DNA of 64,000 nt from Asterella californica (GCA_036924285.1 JAYKYS010000009.1:20068001-20132000); one strand, 5' to 3'. Positions 1 to 12,960 are shown, counted from the first letter of the stretch. Notes: generated by a model from the letters alone, not told the origin. Numbers and translations are program-made.

Positions 1-985
1 GTAAATATTTCTATCTATCTATCTTATATTCTAGAATATTACAAAGTACTATAATTATCTTGTTTACGAAGATTCGAGAGATAAAGTTGATCTATTTGGC
101 AAGCTGTCAATGTTGGTTATTAACACAAACGGTTGTTAACCAATCCGGTTCACAAAGAATATGGTTTTTAAGCGGTTCGGTTCTATGCTCTCAGAAAATA
201 GTTAATACTATTTGACCATGATTATATTTTGATCGTGATAATAAATTCTTAACTGCAAGTTGAATACTATAGTACCAACTTCACTGTGTGATAATCAAAT
301 AAAATCTAAAATCTATTGATAAATGTTCATTGGTAATGCAATTCCAGAAAAAATTAACAATTTAGTTCATAAATGGTTTGGTTTAGCTCACCTTCAAGTG
401 TTTAAAAAATGGTTCAGCTCAAAAACAGTTCAGTTAAAAAAAACAGTTTAGTTCATAAATGTTTTTGTTCAAAACTTTGAAAATGGTTTGGTACTAGTTC
501 AATTCGGTTCCATACATTAGAACCGATTCCTAAGAATAATAAATTCAACTATAATTTAAAATTATTTGCAGAATATTATTTCTTTAATAATAGACCATGT
601 AATAGAAAACATATCACAACACTAGAAGAATACTAAGGACTGTCATATCTTAAGGACAGAAGGTCCATATGGAGTTATTTTGAACATCAATTCGAAAAGA
701 ACTTGAATTTGACTAGTAAAGATCCATGAGTACACCTATAATGAAACAGTATAAGATATAGAACGATAATGCCAAAGGTTCATGAAATATTTTAAGGGCA
801 TTCATCAATACCGTATATAGAGGATGCGAATGCAATAGAACAAAAAATATTCTTGATTGTTTTTAATAAAAAAAAACATGTTATGTATCTAGCTTCTCAC
901 ATGAAGAAGATCACATTTTTATGTATTTTCTTCTTCTTTATTTGGACATTAAAAATAAATTATTATCCTAATGAATTGTTATGCA
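1..985 (+). repeat. Left copy of ~1 kb LTR-like direct repeat (5' end cut by window edge)
   Basis: This segment is repeated almost unchanged at 1522-2519, with a period of 1521 bp. The last shared bases are TTATGCA, so both copies end in CA as LTRs do. Differences are scattered substitutions plus a 13-bp insertion near 1967 in the right copy. No coding potential is visible and the sequence is very AT-rich. It is read as the 5' LTR of a short LTR element, but a plain tandem duplication is not excluded because the left boundary lies outside the window. Confidence 0.6.
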
Positions 986-1510
986 TGCTCGCTAAGGTTT
1001 TGATGGATTTTGATGTTGATGTTACAGTTTGAGAACTGATATGGACAATGCTGAGATAGCATTTTTTTTGAAACGTTTGTGCTTATCGGATCAAATTGCT
1101 GACATGGCAATCTGTTGATGTGAAATTGCTCATATGATTGGCTTGCTGACATGATGATCAGAAGACATGGCATATTGTTGTGACATGACAACACATATGA
1201 TCCGCATTGCCAAGTCACATGTGTTGACTTAGCAATGCGGACTATAACGTCTGGATTCTTGATTGGTCGTGATGTCCCGTGGATGGATTGACAAGAACAA
1301 GTAACAACATGGGAGAGTGCTGATTTAGAGCTATGGATCTTCGCATGTGCAGGACTTGGTTGGCTAGCACTATGGTGATTACACTGTTGTCTTAAATGTT
1401 TATAATGAATCTCATATAATAAAATGTAAGTATATTAATTTCTCTTCATGAAGTTGTGTTTTTTATGAGAGTGTGTAGTATATTAATTATAAAATTTATA
1501 AGGGAGAGTT
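986..1510 (+). other. Short non-coding interior between the two LTR-like repeats
   Basis: About 525 bp separates the two repeat copies. It contains no gag, protease or reverse transcriptase motif. A purine run (AAGGGAGAG, about 1500-1508) lies just before the right repeat and could be a polypurine tract. No convincing primer binding site follows the left copy. If the repeats are LTRs, this is a non-autonomous TRIM-like or deleted element. The interior is rich in TGACATGGCA-like words, also seen around 6980-7110. Confidence 0.4.
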
Positions 1511-2519
1511 TGGACAATAATGTAAATATTTCTATCTATCTATCTTATATTCTAGAATATTACAAAGTACTATAATTATCTTGTTTACGAAGATTCGAGA
1601 GATAAAGTTGATCTATTTGGCAAGCTGTCAATGTTGGTTATTAACACAAACGGTTGTTAACCAATCCGGTTCACAAAGAATATGGTTTTTAAGCGGTTCG
1701 GTTCTATGCTCTCAGAAAATAGTTAATACTATTTGACCATGATTATATTTTGATCGTGATAATAAATTCTTAACTGCAAGTTGAATACTATAGTACCAAC
1801 TTCACTGTGTGATAATCAAATAAAATCTAAAATCTATTGATAGATGCTCATTGGTAATGCAATTCCAGAAAAAATTAACAATTTAGTTCATAAATGGTTT
1901 GGTTTAGCTCACCTTCAAGTGTTTAAAAAATGGTTCAGCTCAAAAACAGTTCAGTTAAAAAAAACAGTTTTCGAAAACAGTTTAGTTCATAAATGTTTTT
2001 GTTCAAAACTTTGAAAATGGTTTGGTACTAGTTCAATTCGGTTCCATACATTAGAACCGATTCCTAAGAATAATAAATTCAACTATAATTTAAAAACATT
2101 TGCAGAATATTATTTCTTTAATAATAAACCATGTAATAGAAAACATATCACAACACTAGAAGAATACTAAGGACTGTCATATCTTAAGGACAAAAGGTAC
2201 ATATGGAGTTATGTTCGAACATCAATTCGAAAAGAGCTTGAATTTGACTAGTAAAGATCCACGAGTACACCTATAATGAAACAGTAGAAGATATAGAACG
2301 ATAATGCCAAAGGTTCATGAAATATTTTAAGGGCATTCATCAATATCTTATATAGAGGATGCGAATGCAATAGAACAAAAAGTATTCTTGATTGTTTTTA
2401 ATTACAAAAAAAGGGTATGTATCTAGCTTCTCACATGAAGAAGATTACATTTTTATGTATTTTCTTCTTCTTTATTTATACATTAAAAACAAATTATTAT
2501 CCTAATGAATTGTTATGCA
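1511..2519 (+). repeat. Right copy of ~1 kb LTR-like direct repeat
   Basis: Visible homology to the left copy runs from 1522 to 2519. A TG dinucleotide just after the purine run (1511) is the likely LTR start if this is a 3' LTR, and the end is GCA. The flank then diverges (CAAAGCTAAG here, GCTCGCTAAG after the left copy). Near identity of the copies suggests a fairly recent event. Confidence 0.55.
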
Positions 2520-4600
2520 TCAAAGCTAAGATGGTATAAAGCTTGGAAAGGATTATAGTGGAATCTTATTTTACAAATCATCAACAAGAAAAACATTTCT
2601 TGTTAGAATAATGTACAACTTCATATCCTTTGTCTTGACACATCCATATTATGAATTCTATATCCTTTGCCGCCAGTAATTATGAGAAGCATACCATAAC
2701 TCAACCATACCATAATGTTGAGGTACCCCAAATGCATTCTATTATTGACACGCTTATCCAACCAAAAGAGCTTATAGACCTCGATTTTTTCTTGATACAT
2801 ATTATGATCCTTGCAGAGATTTACTTGTGAGATATCCACAACGAATGTCAGACTTATCAGACTCCCTTTGTAATTTCTCACTATATAAGAACCATTATTT
2901 GGAGTTTCTAGTCATACATGTCATACTGCTTAGTCACATAAAAAATTGAGACTTGTTTCGCTTAACAAGAGCAATGATGTGAGAAAAAACTTGTAAAAAT
3001 TGATTTTAGATTGCTGGTTGACTTGTCTCTATGTATGCATAGTTTTTTTTGTTAACACGTATTGTTGACTAGACAAAGTGACATGAACAATCGCAACTCC
3101 AAGTGAAGGATCTGATCAAATAAAAAAATATAAGAAGGGTCTGATGAAGTTAGACATTATTTCTAAGGTTTTGATCAAGTAAATTTACAGTCATTCTTGT
3201 AAAGTGACATGAATACATCCTCATTGTCGTGTAAGTGCATTGATTTATTTACCAATTGTTTCTTATCAGCTTTTGTGACAGATTAGCCCTACGATATGGT
3301 AGGGGAACGTAAGCTATCCTTCATAACCTCAAATTGGAAGCAAGACCGGTGATCTGATAAGATATTGCTTGCAATCATAAAAAAAACCCCAATTTTAAGA
3401 TTGGGTTCGTTTCTTATCTATAGATAAGAACAAAAACAACAATATCCAAACCAACCAAATGCATAAGTATAAACACTACACATTACGAAGATGAAAACTC
3501 TTTTGCTTGTGGGTGAATCTAGTACTATGGCTTCAACTTGGTTTGTTGCTTGCCTCGTCACTAAACCAAAGACGTGAAGAACTCTTCAAAGATTACATGA
3601 TTTACCCTAAGTAACTCGTAAGTTGATCTACCAGATTTATAGTGTTGAAATTTGAACTCCAAAGAAAATGAAATACCAAAGAAACTCGCTTATCTTGTCC
3701 ATGGTAGAAAACGTATCTGGAGGCAAGATGTAGAGTCTATTCATGTCCCCATGTAGTTGAGAATAGTCCTCATTTGAATGTTCTACTTCACCTTCAAACT
3801 TCCTGACAACATCTTTGCTAGACTTGTTTTGAACTCTGTCTTCATGATACCGATAAGGTTTGTCTCACGAGTTCTAAAGGTGCGAAAGAATATTACTTGG
3901 ATCTAAGACTCTTGCCTTTCTTTGACAAGCGAACAATATATGTATCCTTTCAGATCAAGTGTCGTATTGATGAAACTCACATAAATGTGATTGACTACTG
4001 AGCTCATGAAGTCCATTGACATTGACCCAATGTCAAGAATCATGAGTGCTCCTAAAAGCGAATCATCACAACATGTCATTGCACCTTCAACTGAATTAAA
4101 CTCTTGATGCTTTGTCTTACCCCACCTTTCGGTATCGGACTAGTAGTGTACTGAACGTCGACATAGATGGTGCGCTCATACGGTGTCCCGTGATTTCTTT
4201 ATATTGATAGCTACGTGAGCTGCACTCAAGATCCTCATTTGAGTTAAGGTGATCTTACCATCGGGCTAGTGGTGTATTGAACACCGACAGAGGTGGTGTG
4301 AGAGTGATCGATTTCTTATTTTGGCAACTATGTTGACGGAGGGTTTCAGTTGGTGTTGGTCAGTTGTGGTTTGTGGTTGTGGTTAGAAGCAACGTTTCTA
4401 TTAGGATCTTTCGAGATCATATCAGATCTAGAGAACTATCCAATGACATCATCACGTAAACAAAAAAAGAATCCATTGAGGAAAAGGATTTGCCAGATGT
4501 GTAGTATGAGCAAAAGACGTAAATTCTTCGAGTCAATGGTCTAAGAAGAAGTAGCATGGAGAAGAAACGGGAGAAATATAGTCTACAACAGCGATTGAAG
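2520..4600. other. AT-rich stretch without recognisable genes
   Basis: No protein family is recognised. Short open frames (2621-2881 minus, 4350-4544 plus) lack motifs. A perfect 20-bp palindrome lies at 3411-3430, next to an imperfect hairpin at 3385-3407. An imperfect internal repeat of about 45 bp occurs near 4118-4165 and again near 4250-4300 (shared words TACTGAACGTCGACA and TATTGAACACCGACA). Confidence 0.5.
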
Positions 4601-5825
4601 AGACTATGAGGAGTAAGAAAAAGAGTCCACTTTCAGCCACATAATCTAAAGCTCGTGCAGATTTGAATAAATTCTTTCGTCATTCTTGGATCGTCTGGTT
4701 TGTTCAAAACTAGACAAATCCGACTTTAGAGTCTCCTTCTACACATCAGGATCTTTGGACGGGTTTATCAAATTCAAGGTGTGCTAATTAACACAACACT
4801 AGAAATTTACGCCGTAGCTTGTGTTGATCTTGAATGTCCACCATTGGAACAATTTCTTGATGAAGTCAAGAATCGATTGGATCGATGGTTAGATGACATT
4901 CTTTACAAATAGTTAGAGTTATATGATGAGCCGTTGAGAAGCAAGCAATTCAAAGCTTGGACGGAAGAAAGTGTAGAGTTATCATGGACTCTCAACTCCA
5001 CTTTCAAGTAGAAAAAAACTCAAGATAGAGTTTGAGAAAAAAAAGCGGCGTAGTAGCAAAGATGGTTTAACGTTGGAAAGTCTCGCGTGATCAAAGACGA
5101 TAAGTCCTATAACTACAAGATGAAGATGTGTGAACTCATTTCAGACAATATGATATGTTGGGTACCATTGAAACATTCAATCACGAGACTCGATTGAACT
5201 ACAAGACTTGGCGGGAGGATGTATGATGATGTGTACAAGTGTGAAATTAAAGATCCAACATTAACGGCTCAACTTGGATCAGCAGCAGTGGAGGACTATG
5301 TCGCCAATAAGCTTACAAAATAGCATGAACAGAAAACTATTAATGAGTTAGTGAAGGAGATGACTCACGGTTAGTCATCCTAGGATTGTTCGATCCGTTG
5401 CAGCCTTATATGACGAAGAGAACCTCATCCTCACTTTTTTCTTCTTGGAAGGGAAAGGATATTGAGAAGTGGATGAGCGACCAACGAACTACGCGTGGAA
5501 AGTTATCATCGGACAAAAAAATATGTATAAGAGTTCCGGATGATGTGATAGATAGAAATAAGCCGGAGAGTTGATTTTATTTACTATTTCTGAAAACATT
5601 GTTTGGAGATGGCTTGTACATTATGGAGTCAAAGTGTTGCGAGAAGCAATTGACATCATGACTGAACCATCTATTGGTCCGCATGATACCAAACGCAAGA
5701 AGACATACCATTTTGCTATAATCTTTGAAGATCAGTTGAAATTTTCGGACTTATATGTAGTAGGTCAACAAAAAGTGATTTTGTCTAACCACAATCGTTT
5801 GATAGCAGAGGAACGCGAGGTGTGA
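4600..5825 (+). pseudogene. Decayed reading frames of unknown origin
   Basis: Several protein-like stretches in shifting plus-strand frames are separated by stops: one around 4830-5010 rich in Leu, Glu, Trp and Lys, one around 5225-5370, and open runs at 5386-5574 and 5571-5825. The segments have amino-acid composition typical of soluble proteins and may derive from one ancestral frame, perhaps a transposon protein. I do not recognise the family. The first long runs have no good start codon (the 5571 run opens with TTG), so it is not presented as a gene. Confidence 0.25.
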
Positions 5826-8800
5826 AGTTGATAATTCAAAAGTTGTATACTTAATACAAAAGATGTTTGTTACATGATGTATTCAATGACACTAGTACAC
5901 TGGCTACTACATTTAGTGTAGTAATTTGAATTGCGTCGAACAGGACTATGTACTAAGAGAGGTATTTTTCTAGATTTAAAGTATATGACAACCACTACTA
6001 TAAGTAAATTTCCACTTGTATTTTTCCTTCTTTATTGCAAAAGAGTCATGTTGCATACATATTAACATTTACACACCAAATGCTTTTGATGATAATCTTT
6101 ACATGACAATGAAGTCGATGAAGAAAAGACCTAACTCAAAGCTCTGCAAGAGCTTTACTCTCCATAATTCACTTGTAAATGGACCATTAGATATCTATCC
6201 AAATGTTGAGATGAACTTTTGGTATTTTTCTAGAGCAAAATAGCATATTCTTTGAGACGGATCTCTTTCTTTATGGGCACGAGAGATTTGACCCAAAAAA
6301 GAAAAACAATGATCTAACGAAAAGAACATTGAAAATTTCTGTTTTTGATGTTGAAGAGAAACTGAACAATAAATTCACTCCAAAAAAAGAGTCAGGGTTT
6401 AGTCAAATGGTGATATTAGGAGTCAAGAAGATGCATAATGGACTCATGTTGAAAGCTCCTGCAATAAGTTTACCACTTTGGATCATTTATGACGTGTAAA
6501 ATACGTGATCAACTCATTTGCTTGTGATGGCTCATGTTGAAAACCTCTACATCAAGCTTTTTCTTTGGATAATTTATAAGGTTTGAAAGCGTGTGAATGA
6601 TTCTTTGCTCATCATCGCTATCTATCAAGGATGAAGATCTTTGCTGAATCCAATTTAGAGAGAGATTTATGATGTGGAGTATGTATCTGTAAATCAGACC
6701 AAGGACTTTAAGCAAGCCATCTCGTGTGAGAGTAAAAATGTTTTTGAAATTCAAACTCATGACTTATAGAGTTTGAGTCAGCTTTCCACCATCACGTTGC
6801 CTTGTCGTGGATCGATTATGGTGTTAAACCAAGGTCTTAGAGAAGAATTTTCTGAACTTGTTCCAAATATGTTTTTGATAGCACTATTGGATAAGTCTTG
6901 TCGAACCTATCAAAATTGATTTTTTTGTCAACAACAAAGCTAAGAAGATGGAGTTATGGACAGTTGGGACTTTTAGGATTTCATGCACCACGATGCTGAT
7001 GAGGCATCCTATGGACTGACGTGGCAGAGTTATGATATGACAGATGCTGATTGGACAGAGACGCTGACGAGACATCATGGTTGAGGTGGCAGATTAAGGT
7101 GACGTGTTGCATGCGTGACACTTGAATAAGGCATATGAGACACTTGGTGATCTTGCATGGATGACACATGCAAGATGGTGCTCACAAAGGGTGCCACAAG
7201 ATTTTACCCTCGAACTTCTCAACAGTATAAAATCTGGGGGTTCTAAGATCCAGTCTACGGATTTTTGGTTAGGTGCAGAGATGCTATCTGGACTGGACTT
7301 GGAAGGTTAGGTTGGGAACATTTATGTCAAATTATTGCACATTTTTTCACCTTGGGATAGAGTTTTTTGAGCTCGTTCCATTTATACCACTAACGTAAAG
7401 TTTGGACTTAAGGAAATGAAGTTACGTCTATTCCAAGTTTTGGGCTATTTTTAAAGATTTTATAGCAAAATTACGTTTTATGGCCTTCGCCCAATTGCAC
7501 CAGTCAAGAAGGTCTAGGACCTCTAGGAAGTATGCGAGCCCTCACACAGTTTAGGTTTAGAGGAGGGTCAAATATCTACGGAAGAACATAACTATTTGTA
7601 CAATGCTTAGATCCGTGCAGGTTACGTATCATTGGAGAGGTCTTTTCAAGGGCTTTCTGATAACACCACAAACACCAGATTTGGAGCAACATGGAGGATT
7701 TTAAAGCAAGTTGAAGTTCTTTGTAAACTTTAGAAATTTATCGTCAAAGGTTTTGCACTTTTTGGTACGAGAGGAGCCAAGAGGTCCAAAACTGTTGGAG
7801 CCTTCACACAATTTTCTATTACAAGTCAGCTTGGTGTTTTAAACGGCCATAACTATTTCTATGGACTAAGTTGGTGGCAAGAGTTGTACCGTTTGAAAGA
7901 GCTTTCCGAAGACTTTCTAAAGAGACCAAGAACAGCCAGCTTGCAGCAACAATGTAGATAGAAGTTCGGACGAAGTTTCATCTCTTATAACAAAACTGCA
8001 CGAGCCTTAGTGCAGTTTCGTCTTGTTGGGAGGGGTTTTAACATAATATTTCGAGGTGTTTTAATTTCGTGTAGAAGGTCCGGTGGTGACTTTTTGGATA
8101 TCATTGGAACCAGATTTTTGCAAGGATTGTGCTTGGCACTTCAGTTTTAGGTTTTGGTAAATAGTTTGGAGCATTTTGGAGATTGAAGGATGTGGACTTA
8201 GAAGTGATGTAATTTCTTTCCGAGAGTCAATAGAGGACATACTGGGTACCGTTGGATTTGGATTTCAAGGCTACACAGTCGTAGCATTAGATCAGTATTT
8301 TAGGAATTTTTGTTAATATCACAGACCATTGAATATGTTTGTAAACATTGTGAATAATTGAAAGAAGTAAAAAATAAAATTTTGGATTGGAATTTTACAC
8401 TTGTACTTTACCGTTTGCGCTTCTATACCCTACACACTTTCCACAACCAGATATTTTGCGTTTCTCTGATCCAATTTTTGCATCATGTGATACGATAATT
8501 TTACCACATATGGTTATCAAAACACATATGAAATATAGTAATATTTGCTTGTATTGAGGACTCTATCCGACCTCCACGAGTTTGCTTGCTTGTGTATGCT
8601 TCACTCACATAATAAATGTCTCAACGAGAAAGATTAGCGCTTAGGGTTTAGAGATGGATGATGGAGTGGAGGTATTTTTAATAGCTTATCGTTCTTTCTC
8701 GTGAATATGCATGCTAGTTGAGAGTGCAAGAAAATGAGGAGAAAACAGCAAACGATATACTCGAGAGGAAAAATCAGACATATCACTGGTGATTGGAACG

Positions 8801-9780
8801 AATAAGAATTATTCTTCTCGTTATATGCGTATTTCTTTTTCATCCAATACTATTCTAGGTATATCTTGAACATAGTGACGCATTTTTGCTTTAGTTGCTA
8901 TTTACTATTACACTATTTTTTCTTCCATTGCTACTGGAACGGTGAGATTATGACTCTTGTCATTATAACATAGGTCTGCGTTGTTTGTCATATTTTTGTC
9001 TTCTCCGTTCAATGTTCAATTAGTCACGATATGCTGAACTATGGGAAATTTGAGAAACTCAAGGTCAGAACTGATGTTGAGGATGCCGAAACAATTGAGA
9101 TCAACATGAACATCTTCATGAGACTAGCGCAGTAGATCGAACCATGGAGCTTCTGCAAAAAAAGTACTGAGATGTACTGTTAATGTGTTTTTATTATGGA
9201 ATTGCATGTTGTCACTATTGTGTAAGTGACAATACACAATTCTGCAGTTACACTCTGTAATTGCAATATGAACAGTTGTGCCATAAGTGGGGGTATTTTG
9301 CCCTAAGTCACATTGTAACCTCATTATAGTAATGAGATTACAATGTGGTTTACAAGTTTTCAAGTTGATTAACGTTTTTTATTCTCGCTGTAGGGAATGG
9401 GATATTGAATAGTGGGGGTGGTCATGGGTGCAAGCGGACCCAAGCATGCATCATCATTGGCAGTGATTAAAAATACAAGCCTAATGTGGAATAATTCTTT
9501 TATGCAAACCTGATCTGAACTTGCTTTGGGTGATAGTACTATGCATGCCTGCAAAATGTGCATGCAATTTGAGCGTTCACAAGGAAGAAAAAATAACACA
9601 AATAGAGAAAAAAGACTTTTCTCTATTTGTGGTATGATAGAATCTTTAAATGTCAAATCAAAATCTTACACAATATAATGAAATAATGAAATAATTATAA
9701 AATTACTATATATTAATTGAATATAGAATAATAAATTTCATGGACATAATAAATAAGGATAACTTGCAGCAACACGTTTC
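5826..9780. other. Gene-poor DNA, probable old repeat debris
   Basis: Only short open frames without motifs are present. Around 6980-7120 words such as GATGCTGATGAGGCAT and GACGCTGACGAGACAT recur, giving a loose local repeat that resembles the interior at 1080-1210. The 7300-8480 portion reads like untranslated LTR or leader sequence but has no identified partner in this window. No RNA gene was found. Confidence 0.4.
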
Positions 9781-9815
9781 GAGAAGTATAACTCTGGTTC
9801 ATATCAGCTACCGAA

Positions 9816-9990
9816 GATCGATAGCTGAGATGGTTGAGTCCCAGGCCTCTAAGTGAAAAGTCTGGGGTTCAAACCCTCCTGCTCTCGGTTGGAGGTGCAA
9901 CAAAGTCTCAGTCGTGTGAAACCGATACAGGTACGCCGTGGTTACCCACAAAAGACAGTCCGATGCCCCTTGAAGAGATAAAACGGACAA
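9816..9990 (+). mobile_element. tRNA-derived SINE
   Basis: An RNA polymerase III promoter is visible: an A-box match TAGCTGAGATGG at 9822-9833 and a B-box match GGTTCAAACCC at 9866-9876, spaced as in a tRNA with a slightly long D-to-T interval. The flank is not a tRNA: it continues into a tRNA-unrelated body (CGCCGTGGTTACCCACAAAA) and then an AT-rich 3' end near 9990-10015. This arrangement is typical of plant SINEs. No clean target-site duplication was found. SINEs depend on LINE proteins for movement, and a LINE lies 6 kb downstream. Confidence 0.65.
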
Positions 9991-10154
9991 GATATAAATA
10001 TTTATATCAATTAATTAACTTGTGCATTAATTTTTACCCTAACCCTTCCGCCGCCAATAAAGTAATGAGCGTGCGATTCTTTTCCAACTTGGAAGAGGGT
10101 GAGTAATATGCAAGCCTAAAATATACTAACTATGAATTCTTTGATTTCTTTTAA

Positions 10155-10442
10155 TCCAAAAAGATTACATTTGATGCTATATCGAACTCCAGTTTTAGAC
10201 GAGCTAAAAGAGAAGAACCATTAGCAAGCGTCCTTCAACTTGCACAGCAGCTAAACGTGTTTGAATCGTGTTTGAACTCTTCTTCTCATTCTGAGACCGA
10301 TAATTCGCACACTTCGGTCCGTCCCGAGAGAGAGAAGACAAAGTTTGAGACGGTTATTGCGTTGAACCTTGTCAATAATTCCAAAGCAAGAGAGTACATT
10401 AGAACTAATCAAACGTCACTGATTCGTGCTATGAGCGGATAA
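10155..10442 (+). CDS. Hypothetical open reading frame (possible exon or relic)
   Basis: A stop-free frame of 95 codons starts right after an in-frame TAA at 10152 and ends in TAA at 10440-10442. It has no ATG near its beginning; a GTG occurs at 10257. The product is hydrophilic, rich in Ser, Glu, Arg and Asn, and matches no family I recognise. It lies 600 bp upstream of the cytochrome b561 gene on the same strand. It could be a 3' exon of an unseen gene, a retroelement fragment, or chance. Confidence 0.2.
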   Translation, partial: SKKITFDAISNSSFRRAKREEPLASVLQLAQQLNVFESCLNSSSHSETDNSHTSVRPEREKTKFETVIALNLVNNSKAREYIRTNQTSLIRAMSG

Positions 10443-10750
10443 TTAGTAGGACTTATCAATCCTTTTCATGACAAGCAAACCAATCGGCACCCGAAAGTTT
10501 GTGGTCATTAACTCTCGTTCCCGCTGAGTGTGTGTATGTTCCTCGCACAAACCTATCTACCATCTTCAGCTTCGGCGACCACGAAGTTTACGTCGATGAT
10601 ATGGATTGATGTTTCTTCAGGTTGGAAAGTCACACAATTTGCAGGTTCCAGGTACTCAAAAGAATCCGGACAAGATGCACGGAGATTCGTTCGGGGTTTG
10701 ACGTATCTGACAGGGTCTACAGAAGTACGTCGTGAAATTGCAGTCTGAGG

Positions 10751-11050
10751 TCAAGGGCAGAGGATTGTAGCGTAGGATAGATCAGATGGCGTGATCCATG
10801 CCACGGTATGCCGTTTTATGCTGTGCGATGCCGTGGTAAGTGACGCGATGATCCCTGCTGCGGGACGGGACGGCCGGTCTTGTGGTGTGCACATGCCCAC
10901 ATTGGACGACTGGCTTTTGTGGGTTCCAGCGATCACTCGCGTCGTCCTTCGAGTCGTCGATCTCTGAGCGCGGACGTTCGCCGTAAGCGTCCACGCGCCC
11001 CCGAGCAGCCTACTTAAACTTTTGGGCGCGTCGCCCACTTGTTCTCTCTC
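10751..11050 (+). promoter_or_regulatory. GC-rich presumed promoter and 5' leader of the cytochrome b561 gene
   Basis: Base composition changes sharply from the AT-rich DNA upstream to a GC- and CpG-rich stretch running into the first exon. No canonical TATAAA is present; a weak ACTTAAAC lies near 11010. The pyrimidine-rich CTTGTTCTCTCTC just before the ATG at 11051 resembles a plant transcription start or initiator region. The role is inferred from position and composition only. Confidence 0.4.
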
Positions 11051-12960
11051 ATGCCTCGGGCGCTTCACTCTCGATCCGCAGCAGCTTCCGACCCTCTCTC
11101 CGATCTGCCTTCGGTGGTCAGGCGCTCCTCCAGCACAGGAGCTTCAGGCTCTCTTCCGGTTCCCGTGCCCCAAGTGCGGAAGCCGATGGCTTCTTACGGT
11201 GTCTCGTTTGCTCCCGTGGCCACTGCAGTCCATGTGTTGGGCGTTGTAGTTCTTGCTCTCATTCTCTACTGGGTCCTCGCGTTCAGAGGTGGTATTGCCC
11301 TATGGGGCTCGGTTCCTGCTCTCATCTTTAACGTAAGATTTCTGTGAGAGCATTTTTATCGTTCATCATTGGAGTGGTATTTTTATGTTTGCTTCCTAGG
11401 TTCTCTGATAACAAGCTTGTGGAAAGTGTAGTACCTGTACGTGTTGTCATGACAGCTCGTGAAGTGCTCAGCTCGGGGTATTCTTGTGTCGACGACACTC
11501 ATGCGGCTAAACTCGAAGCTTGGGCTGATTGTTCTGTTCGTAAATATATGTCACCGTAGAAGGAATGAGAAGGCTGGATCCGTTTTTTGCACCTGAGTGG
11601 CCAGGAGGTGTTTGAGATTGTTACTGGAATTCTTGTTTAGCTGGGACGAGAGGTTTACGCGGCTCATCTTACGGACTAGGCTTTCAAGGTCGCCAGATCT
11701 GCTTCTTCGAATGAATTCAAAAGTCGAAATCCATCTGGATAACATGTCGCTGAACATTCTGCTTCCCAACACTGGTCTCCAGCTCTAGGTTCACTAGATC
11801 ACTTAGTTCTTAAACCTTCGGTTGAATTGCCTCTTGAGTTTCCACGTGCAGCGATCTCATTAGTCTGTATCCTCTACTGGCTTCTGCTTACAGGCGCACC
11901 CGGTCTTCATGTTTGGAGGTTTCATTTTTGTGTGCAGTGAAGGTATGCGTTTGACCCGCCGCCAGATGTGATGCTAGTTCTGTTACCTCTCCCCATGTAA
12001 TGGTAGACCTTGTCGTCCTGGATTAATATTGGTGTGCTGGGTTTCGCTATTGACGTAAGTAGAGTCATGAATGCTTGGAGCTGAGAAGATCGGCGGATTT
12101 GTTTCGGATCTGGGTGAATCATTCTTGCGAGTCGTAGTCTGCATCCTCAGCTGCTCTCAGCTCGAGAAGTTACCATTGTTGACTTGATTACTGTCGGTCC
12201 ACAGCAATTCTGGTTTACAAGACAGTATCCGGCTCCAAGAGATCTAAGAAGTTGGTGCACTTGAGCCTACAAGCAACCGCCATTATCCTAGGGCTTATCG
12301 GTATCTGGGCAGCCCTGAAGTACCACTTCGACTCAAACATCGATAACTTTTACAGTTTGCACTCGTGGATGGGCGTTTTCACTATCGTACTCTTCCTTAT
12401 TCAGGTACCAAGCTCTTCTCTTAGACGAAATGCCTTCTGTCACGCCGACCTGTCTTATGGTAGTGCCTTAGCTTCCTGCGAAGGTAGGTGCCGGAGTTAA
12501 GTACGTAGTGAATAGTATCTTGTAGCATGTTCGATGGACGTTTGTCGGTTTGAGTCTGGTCTGGACGGAGGGAGTGATATCCAAGTCTAAGGAAGGAAGG
12601 AAGCTCTACTTGTCGATGTGCTAGCCTCACGTGGAAACTTTGTGGGGGTGGTGAGTGCAGTGGCTTGTTGGATTCTTCTCATTCTGGACGCAGAGCGTTC
12701 CCGCTTCCGTAAGACCTACAGTTTTGTCTTGGCATGTATTTTTGGGATTGGGCGTGTACTCGCTGGCCATTGCCACCGCAGTCCTTGGGCTCTTGGAGAA
12801 AGTAACCTTTCTACAGAATGGTTCGCTTGGTCACTACGCCAGCGAAGCCATGCTTGTGAATTCTGTGGGATTGCTGGTGGTGATCTTCGGGTTGACTACC
12901 GTCTTGGCAGCTGTCATTCCTGCGGCCAAAGAGGAAGACGGGTATCAACCAATTGAGTAA
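11051..12960 (+). CDS. Transmembrane cytochrome b561 (ascorbate-dependent ferrireductase type), 4 exons
   Basis: Exons reconstructed from GT-AG sites: 11051-11332, 11894-11942, 12205-12404 and 12661-12960 (stop TAA). All junctions keep frame, and a 49-bp second exon links exons 1 and 3. Cytochrome b561 proteins move electrons from ascorbate across a membrane through two b haems. Numbered from the ATG at 11186, the 231-residue protein has about six hydrophobic helices and the four conserved haem ligands His51 (AHPVF), His84 (KKLVHLSLQ), His118 (YSLHSWMG) and His157 (LSWHVFLG). That length is normal for plant members. The upstream ATG at 11051 is in frame with no stop and would add 45 Ser/Arg/Ala-rich residues. 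The 11186 start (CCGATGGCT) fits the family better, while scanning would favour 11051. Tonoplast location is usual for plant homologues but is not shown here. Confidence 0.9.

Noticed and set aside
9369..9656. 95-codon minus-strand frame
   Set aside because: No recognisable domain, no splice or promoter context; AT-rich flank.
9816..9890. Functional tRNA gene
   Set aside because: A and B boxes are present, but the acceptor stem cannot be closed and the sequence runs on as a SINE body.
11344..11788. Open frames between cytochrome b561 exons 1 and 2
   Set aside because: They lie in intron 1; the GT-AG reconstructed exons give a continuous family-typical protein without them.
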